This document shows positions 1 to 13,429 of a DNA stretch of 64,000 nucleotides, in pieces (positions within the stretch are counted from its first letter, which is position 1; every line of letters starts with the position of its first letter). The DNA is from Torreya grandis (Eukaryota > Streptophyta > Pinopsida > Cupressales > Taxaceae). The position numbers were made by a program, and so were the translations under genes. The notes beneath the pieces were generated by a model, which was not told where the DNA came from, made no database searches, and saw nothing but the letters and a program-made list of their open reading frames with translations. The DNA lies in assembly GCA_037957365.1 (NCBI GenBank), contig JARHVA010004255.1:955001-1019000 (forward strand), in the 5' to 3' direction.

Positions 1-1961
1 CTATGAGTCCATAGATAACCGAGGAGTATATTATAAGATAATGGTAGATCAAGGACCATAATCTTAGTCTAAACTATTTTAGGTCCAATGGTTAATGGAA
101 TCCAAATACAACCAAGTGGCTTTTGATTAGTCTTATCAAAACCATAGTAGGTAAGAAAGGTTTACTTGAGATGATCCTTGTTATAACCAAGTTATTGGAT
201 AAGTGAAAAAGATGTCACATTAATACCAAATCCTTAATCAACTATAACATTATGGATAAGGGTGGTATTAATGGCTATTTTAATAAAAAGTATCAAATCA
301 TCAAAATGAAAAATAACTTCATCATTAATCATGCCTTATTTAATAAATTCAATGTAAGGCTTGGAAGAAGGACATAGTTTCAATGGTATTGATGTTGGTA
401 GGTTGATTTTAAATATAAGCTGGTTATTTATCTATGGAATATGGATCTTCAATTTTTTGGAATTGTTGCAAAGGAACTTATGATGATAGGGAAAAGTATG
501 AACTAAATCCATAACTGGAATCTTATAAGGCACAGAGTTAAGTTCTTTCAGAAAATTCCAATGATATTTAGAAGAACAAACATATGGTTTAGGAGGCAGA
601 GTAGATTATGAAGGAATAGACATGGTTGGAGGTTCATAAGGAGGAAGTGATTCTATATGGGGTTCCAAATCTATATTAGAAGTAGTAGTGTCATTGATAA
701 GTTGTTCTTCTAAAGATGGCTTCTTAGGTTTGGTAACAAGATCCTTGTGATCTAACTTGTGATGATAATTGACCTTAACAATGTTAACATATTGAGAATT
801 ATTGTAATATTGGTCATAATCAACATCAATGGCACAAATATCCTTCGTATTTTGTTTATTATTGGTTGTAGAATGAGATTTTTGATATTAGAGGTAGAAT
901 ATTTGAAATCTTGTCTCTTTTGAGAAGCATTGGTGTACTCTTGATGACAAAGGTTGATCATGGATTTATGGTTGAAGGAATCACCAAACGTATAGGAGAC
1001 AAAAAATTTATTGATCCCTATATAATATTCATGGAAATGACCAATGTTGACATGGAACCAATAAAATAGAATAGGGTCATACTACTTGGGAGGATTATTA
1101 GGATAAATGAAAAGTTTAGAGGGCAGTAAAAGTTATTTCATTTTTTGAACCAGGAGAGGGGTATGAGAAGGTGAAGGAATATCAGACATAGCAACTCCTA
1201 GTTTAGTTTATGGGATATTACCTGTGATAGCGTTGGTAGATGTTTTAAAATATCCTTTTATGAGTTTAGGATTAGGTTCAAATTGCTTTATGAGAAAGTC
1301 TTGATGTTTATCTTGGTCAAGAGCTTCATTAATTATTTGGAGAGAAAATGTTCAAACCTTATATCGAAGAGGAGTCAAATTAGTGATAAAAAGTTTGAAC
1401 AAATTATCATCAAACATGTTATGGTTGGCTATGGGCCAATGATTTCCATATTTTGATAAAGTCATGAGCTGATTTAGTGGGAGATTGTTTAGCATTAATG
1501 AAGTGGCTAAGATAATTTTTAGGAAGATCATTGTGTTAAAACACTTTAACTAAAGGATTAACCAAATCTTCAAGTTTCCAAATATAATGTTGGGGTAATT
1601 GGTTGTAACATTCTAATACATCACTAGTGAAGGCTTTGAATAAGAGTTTAGTTGTGGCAAAGGTATTAGTTTGGATACACTCTTTGTAAATGTTGCCAAA
1701 GGTTTTGAGAAATGAGGTTGGGTCTTTAGTCCCATCATACTTTATGGTTGGAGATATGTTACCAATTTTAATGGATACAATGAAGGGAGATAAAGGCTCA
1801 TTTTGAATAGTTTGAAGCATCTTGTTATTCATTATGGGTTTAGGAATAAAATTACCTAAGGAATCTATAAAAGGTGGAGGGATGTAATTGGGATTAGCTT
1901 CAGGATGAATAGTTGAAGGTTGATTAGCCATATTAATCAAATATTGTTGAAGTTGTATCAT
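1..1961 (-). pseudogene. Element B gag and protease, decayed
   Basis: A 141-residue open frame runs from ATG at 1961 to 1536. It contains a retrotransposon gag signature (KYDGTKDPTSFLKTF, then AFTSDVLECYNQLP, then WKLEDLV), matching the usual layout of a YxG-xxDP motif followed by an A-x-W/Y-x-xLP segment. Further along the minus strand the reading frame is broken repeatedly. At about 331-1 the translation again looks familiar: VIVDQGFGINV resembles the retropepsin active-site segment VIVDxGSSxNV with the serines lost, and PLGCIWIPLTIGP and YNILLGYLWTH match the protease flap and C-terminal ILLGRPW motif of Tat/Athila-type elements. RT and integrase would lie outside the window. The gag product would form the particle core and the protease would process the polyprotein; neither can be functional here. 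Confidence 0.75.
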
Positions 1962-2466
1962 TTGATTGGTGTTAGAGTTTTACATTATGTTTATTTGTTA
2001 GATAACTTGGGCAAGAAGTTGAGCTATGTTAGGAGGTGGGTTTGTGTTGGTAGGAGCACTCCCCAAATTAGTGTTAGGGGGAGGGTTATTATATTATGGA
2101 TTATTAGTGGGATTATTTATTAAACTTGTGTCAATTTCTCCCACATTAATTTGAAAATTTTGGATATGAGAAGTATCTTGTTAAGTATAAAAAGGATCAG
2201 ATCCATCAACTTCATCTTGAGGTGTGATTTACACCATGTTATAAATGATGGATGAAGGGGAGAAAGAGGTGTCCCAAGAGTGATGGTGCTCTTGGGAAGA
2301 AAAAAAAGGGATAAATGAACATCCCATATAGTATCTAAATGGATTCAAGTTATCCAAGAAGATTTTTATAGGAGACTTGATTATGATTTTAGATAAATGA
2401 ATATAATGCTAACAAGGAAATGTAGTGAGCTAGATCGACAAAAAAGGAAGGTGATAAATAGTATAA

Positions 2467-3763
2467 GATCAACTAGGTCAACATATCATAGAAAATAGGT
2501 CCTTTAAATAGTATAAGGTAGACTAGGTTAACTAAGCATAGGAAAAAGAGGCTAAAACATTTACAGGGTCCACTAGGTTGACCAAGTATAGTAGACAAGG
2601 AAAATTAGATACCCTATAATAGATCAAGATGACTAAAATGACCGTCCTCTATGACAAGAAAAAAATTTCAAGTATTTTGAAAAAAATAATTTAATGAAAA
2701 TAAAATAATCAATTAGATCAATGGGGTTGATCTAATTGAGGCACACAACATAAATCCTTACACCAACACTATCTAATGTAAGTTTTTGTAATACAAAATA
2801 CAATTACACAAAGATAAATAAATTAACATGGAAAGTAAAATCTAAATATATGGTTAACCTAAATATTATTTAATTTCATTAAAACATATTTTTAAATGTG
2901 ATGCAAATTTAGTTGTAAGTAATGAACTAAAAATCAATCTAAGGATGGTTTCAAAATGTTTGGGTTGAAAGGGATCTATATTGGCAATGTTCATGGCTTA
3001 GTATTAGGGCCTACCCCCTCACTTCACACACCATAGTGATAAGGGTGCTAGGTGCTTATCCAAAATATACCATTAACCATGTGTTTATACTTGTCCAAAA
3101 AACCAAGTTGACTTCCCCCTTGGTGATTAAATCCAAGTAGTTTAGTAGTTTAGCCTTTCTTAGAAAATTGCTAAAATGTTTGATTAAGATTTTGTTATTT
3201 GGTCATATGTGCATAAAATATAAAATATTGAAACTAAATGGTAAGTTAAGAACCACATAATTAGACTATGTGATCTATTCTAAGCATTCAAGTAACAAGG
3301 AATGAAAGTGTGAGATAATTAATAGCATATAAAGGTTAATTCAAACTTTGAAACATGGTCAAATGTCGATGTAGTCAATAGTGTATGCACATAATAAAAA
3401 TTAGGGTTGATAGTGTGACCTTTGTACTATGAAATAAAAGGTCTAAAAGTGAAAAGGGTCAATAGAGTCAACCTAGTTATCTAGATAGCACATAGAATAC
3501 AAAACTGGGTCAACAAGATAAATCCATTTGACTGTACAAGGGCATTTTTAAGGATTAAAAACTATGAAAGGAAAGATTGTAAGAAAAGAGAGAAAGGATA
3601 TAAAGGAACTTTGGTAAATTATAAGATGTAGATAAATGAGATTGATGTTAAAGAACCTTGATAAATTATTGCAAATCCTACTAATAGTGTCGACTAGGTC
3701 AATCTAGCTTTACATAAGCATGTTACTAAGTGCCCAAAATGTATATGGTTGACTAGATTAACC
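2467..3763. repeat. Scattered palindromic GTCAAC/GTTGAC motifs
   Basis: Degenerate copies of a roughly 17-bp palindrome, idealised as GGTTGACTAGGTCAACC, recur at 2467-2482, 2521-2532, 2568-2583, 3689-3703 and 3747-3763. Further copies lie beyond the A insertion at 20798-20812, 20854-20863 and 20897-20910. Both half-sites are visible in most copies, though few are perfect. Their role is unknown; clusters of short palindromes near retrotransposon promoters may bind regulators. Confidence 0.55.
2709..2739. repeat. Perfect 13-bp inverted repeat, 5-base loop
   Basis: The arms TCAATTAGATCAA (2709-2721) and TTGATCTAATTGA (2727-2739) are exact reverse complements around the loop TGGGG. The surrounding sequence is heavily mutated. 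Confidence 0.85.
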
Positions 3764-4080
3764 TAGTAGTTTATACTAGATGTCTAAAAGTTTAAAAATT
3801 TATACTAGTTTGATTAGGTTTATCTAATAGTCTATACCTAAAATAGAGACTACATAGAAAGAGTAGAGTCATATGGATGTGACTATGTGTTAAACCTATG
3901 TATAAAAGTTAGAATTGTGCTAATACAGTCAACCCAATATGGAAAATATATGATAAAAATATTGATAAAAAAATGAAAAATAAGTGAAAAAATATTGCAA
4001 GGGTTATTTCATGTAGGGTTCACCAAAATTTATGAAATCAAAAATTCATCATATCTATAAATCAATCCTAACACAGAGAA

Positions 4081-4085
4081 GATAG
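4081..4085. repeat. Target-site duplication of element A, left copy
   Basis: GATAG directly precedes the 5' LTR (TGTAGACAC...). It is identical to 20088-20092, directly after the 3' LTR. Confidence 0.9.
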
Positions 4086-5287
4086 TGTAGACACTTAAAA
4101 TTGGCCATCGATAACCTCCAATCAGGGTTTTGGCTAGTTTCTATCTAAAATGCACAATTTGGCCTAAAAACACTAAAATATGAAAAATGATGTGAAACTA
4201 ACATATTCAAGTACTAATTTTGGCTAGGGTATCACTAAATGAGCTAATGCGATTTATGGGCCAGCTAACTTTGATCAGATCATTCTGAGTCAAAATGCCA
4301 AATTTACACCTGCATGCTCTACATTTCTCTTTCCTATCAAATATTTTTGACAAGACTTGTGCCTTTTTTATTTGTTTTTTTCAACATCCTAAATGGGAAT
4401 ATGGTTCTAACACATCTGACAATAACTTCCAATTCTAATCTAATCAAAATTTGGACCAATAATAAGGCATTATGATCAATTTGATTAATTTGTGCATAAA
4501 GTGCTTAATCATGTTTAAGAGTTAATTAACCCAAATCAAGGCCTAATTAACAATTCTATGGAAACTTGTTAAATACTTATTTTTAAAAATGAATATGTAA
4601 TATCTACATCATCAAGTGACCTCATTTCTTGGGAAGATATCCCTAGGCCATAAATGCCACAAATATCAAGATTCATGCCCTCCATACCTCATTAATGTCT
4701 TCTATGATGCCCTCCATGCCTCTTAATTGGCCCTTCTTCCATTATCATGATGAGGATAATTACAAACTTAATTCTAAAAATTGAAATAATCCTCAACTGC
4801 ACATCTCAATCTTGAGATGGATGGATGAGGTTGTTTCTAATCAAATCCAAAAATTTATAAAATGGAGGCCTTAAAACATCATTTATAAGCTTAATTTGTG
4901 CAAAGTTATAATGTAGCATTGGTTCCAAAAGATTCATGCAACTAGTGTTACCATGCCAAATTGATTCCAAACCAAGCCAAGCCATAAGACAAAGGTGCCA
5001 AGGAGAGATGGAGGTAGTCAAGCTTCCATTGCTAAAGACTTAATGAGCATAAAGCCAAACAAACCACTACTACAAACACATTTGGAGCATCCAAGGAAGG
5101 TGAAAAAATTATTGTGGTATCATTCCTTGATTTTTAGTTGTGATTGTCATTTGTTTTGTTAACTAAGCTCTCTCTAGTGTCTAGGCCTAGAGATGTTATG
5201 CTATTAGTGTGTCTATTTCATTTTGTTTTAATTTTGGAACTAACACCATACTAACCATCCTCTCTTGAGTAAAATTCCTAGAACACA
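4086..5287 (+). repeat. Element A 5' LTR
   Basis: It starts TGTAGACAC and ends ACACA, and aligns along its whole length with 18918-20087. A TATA-like box lies at 4856-4863. No standard primer-binding site is recognisable just after it: TGGCATGCC at 5291-5299 starts like one, but I cannot match it to a tRNA. Confidence 0.9.
4856..4863 (+). promoter_or_regulatory. Probable TATA box of A 5' LTR
   Basis: TATAAAAT is followed by GGAGGCC. The equivalent site in the 3' LTR (19653-19663) is a better match, TATATAAATAG, also followed by GAGGCC. Conservation at the same LTR position supports a promoter that separates U3 from R. Confidence 0.55.
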
Positions 5288-7967
5288 TAATGGCATGCCT
5301 GATGTAACTAGACACATCCTACACCTAAAGGAGATCCTTTTTTAACTATAAAAAATTCATTTGATCCTTTAAAACTTTCACAAATTGATTTTCTATGTTT
5401 ATTTTGCCATTTATGGTTGCCACAATGTTTACACAGTAATCGACGTCGGTAGAAATATCGACATCAGTTACTCACTTAGCTAATGTTGGTTAGTAGAACC
5501 AACATCGATCAGATCTCAATTGGCTATAACCGATGTTGGTGGTATTGACCAATGTCAGTCACTATGTATTTCCAAAAACACAGACCTGAGACCTACTTTT
5601 TCAATGTTTGTTGTTTCAAACTCAAAAGAGCTTCAAAGATAAAAACATGCTAACAATTTTACTGTATGACCAATTGGGATTTTTGCTCAAAACATGTTTA
5701 AATCACTTTTTCATTCTTAAAATTTTATTAGGAACTTTGTTTTGATGTTTAACAAAGAATTTAGGTGTTTTTGATGAATGTTTTTCAAAGTTTGTAACTA
5801 AGACCAAGGGGTCAAATGAACACCACCAAACATTTCATTTGGATTTAAAATTGAACACACTTGTCAATGTTTTCTTGCAATATTTATTTAATTATATTTT
5901 GTTTGGCAAAAATAGGAATGTTGCATGTATGCTCTTCTATTTTTCCCCTATAAGGAACCATTGGAATCAAAATTTCCATTCCTATTGCAATTAACCTAGT
6001 CTAAGGCTTATAAATAAAGTCATCTAAATCACTCCCTAGAAATTTATCAAAGTTTGGGTGTTCTTGAAAGTGATGCTAAAGTCTTTCTACTTTCATGATT
6101 TATTTAATTATGCATCTTGGCTTGTGAGGGGGACTTCATCACTTCCCAAAAGTTCTTTAGGGAAGACTTAACCTAAGTTTTCATCTCCTAGCATTAAATT
6201 CATTTGACTCTTTTAGAGTTGCACATGGGACATAGTGGTACTTTGGACATTGTATTACACTAAGTGAAAAATAAGATGTAATGATTGCAAAAAGGACTAG
6301 ACCTTTTTGCAACAATTTGAGTGATACAGAGCCAAAATCCATGATTTTATTTTACATTTTTTGGAGTGAAAGTCATTGTGTAATTGATTCCCCTAGATCA
6401 TTCACAAACTTGTTAGATTTTAGATAAATCTCCACTTGCTATCGAAGTATTGTTGGTTCAATGTGTGCCTCAAGGTCCATGTCATAGTACTATCATTTGA
6501 GAGAAGGGGGTGTAAAAACCCTAATATATAATGCACATTTAATTTTGGATGAACACTTAAAAATCCTCTTAAATGATGTATCTTGATAGATTCCAACAAT
6601 ACCACGCAAACTTGTCAATTTAAGATTTAAGAATGATTAATTAGTTGGTCTTGTCTTAGATTAAAATCTTTTTTGGAGTCAAAAATTGGTGTAAAAAAAT
6701 AATCTCAAACCAAACACATGGTCCTCATTTTTATTTGAATAAAGAGGCATTATGCTGCCCATGTGAGATCATCCATTTGACTTGTTCAAAGTTCATCAAA
6801 AGCTTGAGATTCATGTCATCCACTTTGTCATAGTTATGATACCTAATTGAGTCTATAACTTTAACAAAGTTTTTTAAGTCCTCAGATTTTAATCTAAATT
6901 TATAATTACACCTTTACAAGTTCATAGGGTTGATGTCTTAAGTGGGTTTGCCATTTGCACTAAACTTGATGGAACTTAGGTTTAATTTCCAATTTGGGTT
7001 GAAGGTTGCTTAAGAATCATAATCATTATAATCACTTGATATACTTAAGCCATTTTGTGATAAACACTTGCACTTTAAGTTTATACACCATAACATTTTG
7101 AGTTAAGGAAGGTAGTGTTATGATGTTAGAATTGTGGGAAATGTCTTTGCCTTATAAAGTTTTTGCAACATACTTTTTTTCATACCTTTTGGGTAGTATA
7201 GCATCGTTACACTTCAAAATCATTTCAAATTTTTTTCCATAGACCTTCTTACATAGAATTTCAAATTTTTTTCTACATGTTCAGACTGATCCAAGTGTAC
7301 TTTTGATCCTTTGTCTAAATCATAGTTATACTATTCACCTTTGTCTAGGTTGTTTGTAAAAAAGAACCAAGTTTTATACCATTCATTATGAGAAATAAAC
7401 TATTGATAAAGTGCCTTTTGTTTCATACATTATACCTAGTTGATCAAGTTCTTAACCAAGAATAAATGCCTAGTGTTTGTTATAAGTGTTTCAAATCCAT
7501 TAGATTAAAACTTTCATCTATTTTCAAAGTCTATCTTTTGATGCTATTTGGCCAAGAGTCCTAACACATGCCTTTTTTGAGCCTATATTTTGACATAATG
7601 TTTGGCCAAAAGACCTAGCAACTTTTAAATTCCTAGATTAGACTGATTTGAAACACTTTGACCTTAGAGTTTGGCATTTTGATTTTTTGGTCCATTTAAT
7701 TGTTTATCTTTGTGTGAATGGTGAAACGTTAGATATTTTATGCTATATTTATTCCTCACAAATATTTACATAAACCCTTTGATCCTTTTGACAAATCTAT
7801 ACCAAGTTAAAGGCATCATTTGTTTTAGATTCTATCCTTTTTGGAGTTTGTAGAACTATTTGACCTTTTAATGCCAAGCATTGACTATGGATCACAATAT
7901 GTGTTCCTACACTCATAGTGGACTCATGTACAATCTAAGGATTAGTAATGTAGTTTCATAGGAAGAA
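5288..7967 (+). other. Element A 5' leader, non-coding
   Basis: About 2.7 kb lies between the 5' LTR and the first gag ATG, with no convincing coding frame. It contains a cluster of ACCGAYGTYGGT-like palindromes at 5439-5559. Long leaders are usual in Tat-type elements. Confidence 0.6.
5439..5559. repeat. Cluster of six degenerate ACCGAYGTYGGT palindromes
   Basis: 12-mers related to a single palindrome lie at 5439-5450, 5457-5468, about 5479-5490, 5498-5509, 5529-5540 and 5548-5559. The same motif clusters in the LTRs of the unrelated element E. In both places the cluster is followed by ACTATGT and then ACCTGAG. Confidence 0.7.
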
Positions 7968-10900
7968 ATGGTGAAAGACTACTATGTGGATAACATTGCT
8001 TATGAGATGGATTCTGATGCCTCTTATAATACTCAATCAGAGGCACAAAGATAAGATCCATTGGCTAACTATTTATTTAATAGACCACCTTACATAGAAA
8101 AAGACCAAGAATAAACTATGTAATACTTAGCTACAATACCTGTAGTGGATGAGCTAATACTTCAACAATCATATTCTACTAATGTGACTTCCACGTATGA
8201 TCCATTTTTGTTGGATCAACATTTGTTAGAGAAGAAGGATGAAATTTTGGTTAGAGACATAAAGATAGGGGCTAATTTTCCATTAGACTTCCCCCATGAA
8301 AATTTACCAAGTCTAGTAAGAGTGCCCCACAATATCATTTACGATCAACAAGCTTCTTCTAGCAATATTATGGCTCTAGTCCAAATAATGTACCAAGACC
8401 CCAATATATCCAATCGAGGAAAAAACATCATGGAAGATCGCTTTAACCAAATGCAAAAAACATACCAAACCTACTTGAATTTAGCATGTAACTTCAATCA
8501 AATTAACATGGAAGTAAGCCTCTCATTGACCTAGTTCTTTCAATAGGAGTGTTAATGGAATTAACTAGATAAGAAAATTTTAGTTTCAATCCATTCATAC
8601 AAACTATTATGATAGATAACTCAATATATATGTTAGTTATTGAAGAAGTTTCTTCAGCTTCGACACTGAATAGTGAGCCAAATGTAGTAGACAATGTACA
8701 AAAAATGTCCAATCTTGATCAAAGTGGTACTAACACACAAACAACTAGACAACAACATGTGCCTATAGTTAATCCCATGATCAATTCATCATACCAAGGA
8801 ATAGGAGTTTTTGTACCCCAACCTCAACCAAATACTTCCTCAAATATAAAACCTAAAGGATTAAATAATCAAATAATGGCTAATGTTACACCTTAATGAT
8901 AGAATGTGATGAATCCTACTCCCACTCAATGGGTAGCAAGTAATATTCCATAACAGTAGACACAATCTAGTGTATCAATGCAATAAATACATTTCAACCT
9001 TAATTAGGGGTAACTAATGTACCATCTCACTAGGTAATGATGAACATACCTCTTCAATCATAGAATAATATGCCAATTCAAAACCATGTAATGACTAGTA
9101 AATAATGTGCAAATATTGGTCAGTGATAGATGCTGAATCTGTAACCTACTTTCACTTCCTCACAAGGATTCATGCAACAAGAAGGTTCCCATGTTTCTTA
9201 GGTACCTACTAGACAACCATTGGTTCAAAATGTGCCACAAATCTAGAGATAGGGTCTTGGTCCACAAGATCCTACTCAACAACAAGATTTGATTAGTCGG
9301 CAACATGTCCCTTTTCAACCAAAATAGGCACAATTAGTTATATCCCTTTATCCCAACCACAAAATCCTCCAAGTCAAACCTTTATCACCAACCCAAACTA
9401 GAACATCTTGTAATCAAATGTGAAATTTCATGTACATCATAATCCATAGATGCGTATTCTTGGTCCATTCCCCAATCAAACCAATATACCCCAATAGGTG
9501 TCTCCATCATACCCTAGTCAAAGTGTTCCACTTGTGACCTCCAAAACATCTATCCAAACTAACATTCTCCCTCAAACCAATGTCCCTTCCAATTTCCTCT
9601 CCCAATAATTGCAACAAATAAAATATGCAATTTCTAATATTTAGGTGGGGAAGCAAACTAAGAAGTTCAAATTGATTGACATGTGTTCCTATCCATTTAA
9701 AATAGAGTATTTGTAGATACCATTTTCTCTAGGATATGAACCACCTAAATTTTATAAGTACAAAGGGAAAGGTGACCCTAAGGCCCATTTGACTGAATTA
9801 CTTGTTGAATGTCAACTAGTGGAATATAGTGACATATACCTTTTGTTGTTATTTCCAAGGAGCCTGACTAGACAAGCCTTGAAGTTTAAAGTTGCCCAAG
9901 AATTTAGTAACAAACTTTGATGATCTTTTTGATAAATTTATGTAACACTTTTATTATAATATTGATCATGAGAATTCATTACTAGACCTAACACAAGCAA
10001 ATCAAAAAGTTGGGGAGAGTTTTGCAATTTATTTATAGTGATGGAGAGCCCTTGAAAGCTATTTCAACCATAGTTTACTAGATAAATAATTACCTATTAT
10101 GTTTACTAAAAAATTACATAGTGAGATAGCTTAACATCTAGAACTACAATATGCACACACATTCAAAGAGATCATTGATAAAGTTTTGCTGATCGAGTGA
10201 GCACTCATCAATAAAAGAGTCATCACACTTAATTCTAATAATAAGGCAAATAGACAAAAATAGCATCCTAATCAGCACAAGAATCACAACTGACATAGGC
10301 CAATGACCATGAAATACTGAAGCAATTTAACTACAATAGGAATGTTATAGGAAATGGAGTAACCAAATCCCATCATGTGAAAACTATGTAGACCTTATCT
10401 GCACCACCTTTTCAAATTACTCCTACACAGAAACTTCTCAAACTAATACCATAAGCACAACAACCAAGACCTACACAACAAATATAGTATCCCTTATCAT
10501 TACAAACCCCTCCTCCTAGGAGAACCATGCCTACACATCATGTCTTTAGTGAACTAGGAAAACTTATTGAATTTATATTTTTCAAAATTTCCACTACTAA
10601 TCTAATTAGTAGGCCTATACCAAAGAATTATCCATAAGGCATTCCTTACCCTGATTGGTACCATGAAAATCAATTTTGTGACTATCATCAAGTCCATGGG
10701 AATAATCTATGAAGATGTGTCCAAGTCAAGCATTTAATTGAAAATATGTTGGAGAATGGGGAGATAAAACTAGATAATGGGGCTTCCAATTCCAGTAAAA
10801 CTCTTGGGATATATCAAAACCCATTTATTTAACATAACAATAAATAGTAGTAGAATAATCAACAATAATAATGGCTAGTGTAGTAACAAAATCAATAGTA

Positions 10901-11270
10901 TTAGAATGAAAGACCGAACAAGTAGAATCAATAAAATCAATAGTAGAATCTAAAACAATAAAATAATGGAAAAAACTAAGGTTAGAATGGTAATAACCAA
11001 TAATCCTACCATGAAATTATGCATGATTACAATAGGATTATAGGTCATATTGTAGGGGGTATCATTAATACCATCTCTATTAATCCTAGACTAAGTACTA
11101 ATCAACCTAGACCATTGTTAAACAACAATATTCAACCAAATCACATGGATAATCCTTCATTGACCTAGGAGTGAATACATGCAAACCAATAAAGTAGGAC
11201 TTCCCCTTTTGGATCTTATAATGAAAACTCATTCTTGAAATCTGACCACATGCAAGTGCATTGGCAATTG
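7968..11270 (+). pseudogene. Element A gag, decayed
   Basis: ATG at 7968 opens a frame that includes a 129-residue clean stretch at 8145-8534. This is followed by Gln/Asn/Pro-rich sequence to about 9620, with many stops that look like CAA or CAG changed to TAA or TAG. The gag core lies at about 9680-10200: GYEPPKFYKYKGKGDPKAHL followed by LLLFPRSLTRQALKF, the normal YxG-GDPxxHL / LFxxSLxxxAL pattern. At about 10640-10790 comes a C-x2-H...HG...C segment (FCDYHQVHGNN) followed by HLIENMLENG. In this lineage that is the nucleocapsid-like zinc motif before the protease. Gag would package the element RNA. Confidence 0.8.
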
Positions 11271-11274
11271 AGAC

Positions 11275-12115
11275 TTGTCTTATCTAGTCCCACACCATTT
11301 CCAACATCAATTAGCAATAATGGTTTGGTATTTAATCTCAATTTTAAAATCACAAATTAGAAATCAAATATTACTATCCCAGGCCCATAACCATTTACCA
11401 CTTTACCTATCATCCAACCAACCATTCAACCTTGGAATAAACCATTCACTACTGACCAAGACAAGAAGTTTCATATTGTGGACCAATTGCAAAAGAAAAC
11501 CAACACAAATTTATATTTTGGATTTTCTACAAACATTAATAATCAACAAGACCATCTTGAATGATTTATTGACCCAATCCACTATTGCTAATGACATATC
11601 CCCTAATAACTTTCAAGCTTTGGTTAGACACTTAGCTCCAATCCAACAAGTCAATTTCAACCACAACAATATGTCTTCCCTTGTCCCACTTCATAATAAC
11701 CTATTATACATAGAGGTCAATATCAGTTGGCATAATGTGAAACATGTCCTTATCAATAATGGATCTAGCCTCAACATAGTGTCTCTCAATCTCATCAAGC
11801 TTCTTAGGTACATGATGATATATCTCCAACTATAAATAATAACTCTCAAAGCCTATGATAATCAAGAAAGAGAATCCCAAGGCACCATTAGTTTACTAGT
11901 TATTATTGGGCCTTTAACCCTTGATACACTTTTCCATGTGCTGGATCTTGAGTTATCATATAACATAATTTGAGGTAGGCCTTAGTTATATGATATTTAT
12001 ATAGTTCTATCAACACTACACCAATGTATCAAGTTTTCCCACTTAGAGATGGAAGTGAATATTCTAGGATATTTACATCCATATGAGCACTGCAAGCATC
12101 TTGTGGTTGAGTTTC
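11275..12115 (+). pseudogene. Element A protease (retropepsin), decayed
   Basis: A 186-residue open stretch (11275-11835) ends in the active-site region HVLINNGSSLNIVSLNLI. The usual motif in this lineage is VLIDNGSSxN, so the catalytic Asp has become Asn. After a stop, the same domain continues with TLKAYDNQE, then GPLTLDTLFHVLD, then a broken GRPWL-type motif and STLHQCIKFSH, which match the flap and C-terminal segments of Tat-type proteases. The enzyme would cleave the gag-pol polyprotein. The Asp-to-Asn change alone would inactivate it. Confidence 0.8.
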
Positions 12116-13429
12116 AAAGCTATAATTATTAGTACATCATGAATCCAAGTATTTTAAGCAGGATAAATTAAAATATATACTTATTGATCTTTCATCAAAT
12201 AATTACATAGATCCTAATACCTTAGATTCCCTTTCCCACATGCCACCTCCTAAAGATTTCAATCATTTCACCATTTTAGATAATGGACTAAGAGAATATG
12301 TGACCCATGACACATTTCACATTACCAATCTTCTTAAGAATATGAAAACCTTTGGGTGACCTAAGGTCATCTCACATATGCATTGGAAATGAAAGAAAAA
12401 AGATAAGGGACCTATCACATTTATACCAGCATCTAGCCTAGGACTTGACCATTTTGAAGGGGATGAATCATGGTTATAAAACAATGACCAAGTTGATTAT
12501 TATAAAAATACAAAGTATCCTATTCCCAATAGGATCATTGAGCATCACAATTATGAAGGAAGAGGCCTTGAATTGAATCAACAAAGAACCATCAATCTAA
12601 TTTCTATGACTAAGTATGAAGACCTTATGGCCTTGGATTTAAACTACCTAGGGGTGACCCCACATATTTTATTCAAACTACATCATTAGTGACTAGTGAT
12701 GATGATGTTGATAGTGAAGTAGAGTTTGATCATATCCTTACCTTTGATAACCTAGATTAAACCAACCTATTTGATAACAATTCTATTTGTACCCTTACCC
12801 AAGCCATTTATCACAATCCATTGACATATATTATCCCTAACTAATAGATTGGGAACAACAAGAATCTAGTCTATTGACTGATGAGTTATAGAATGATGAG
12901 GCATTATGTGATTTCAAAGGCCTTAGAGATAATGTTCCATTAGGAGATCACAAATCAGGATTCTCAATCACATTAGATCCTACAACCTATTTTGGAGAGC
13001 AAGTGAATACCCTTAGCCAAAAAAAATAAGTAAAACATTGAGGTCCCAAAGTGAAAACCTCTTTGAAGCACTTTTTGACTAGGGAAAAAGTAAAGATAAA
13101 GGCTAGTCTAGTGGTGAAAACCTGTTTTAGGTGCCATTAGATGGGGGTGTTTAATCTTCTTTGAATTTAGACCAAGAATCCACCAATGATGAACTTGCCT
13201 ATAGATCAGAGTTCAGATTTGAGTAACAAGTATTTGACCAAATACTTCAAGAATTTCCAACTATTTTTATTACATGGCTAGATCTCTCATTAGGGAATTT
13301 AGATTCATCATGCTTAGGAGAAGTTAAAGAAAAGTCCTAACAGAGGACCCTGACATAGTCCAACATTCCAAATCACTACCTACTATCCTAGAAGATGGTT
13401 CAAACCACCTAGTTAAAGATACAATAGAG

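Larger units (their letters stand above)
1..4080 (-). mobile_element. Element B, left part (Ty3/gypsy, minus strand)
   Basis: This is the internal 5' portion of a minus-strand Ty3/gypsy-like retrotransposon: leader, gag and the start of pol (protease), running off the left window edge. The assignment rests on a gag-type ORF ending near 1536 and a protease-like translation at about 331-1 on the minus strand. The same element resumes at 20093, because element A inserted at 4081-4085. No second LTR of B is in the window, so its outer limits are inferred. Confidence 0.75.
2162..4080 (-). other. Element B leader, non-coding
   Basis: No frame longer than 60 codons stands out between the gag start and the insertion site of element A. 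The stretch holds degenerate GTCAACTAGGTCAAC-like motifs and one perfect inverted repeat (separate entries). It is read as 5' untranslated leader of B because it lies upstream of gag on the minus strand and is continuous with 20093 onward once A is removed. Confidence 0.5.

Noticed and set aside
4806..5021. Antisense 71-codon ORF in A's 5' LTR, with a similar one at 19605-19820
   Set aside because: They are the same LTR position in two LTR copies, so similarity is expected. They differ at about a quarter of residues and match no family.
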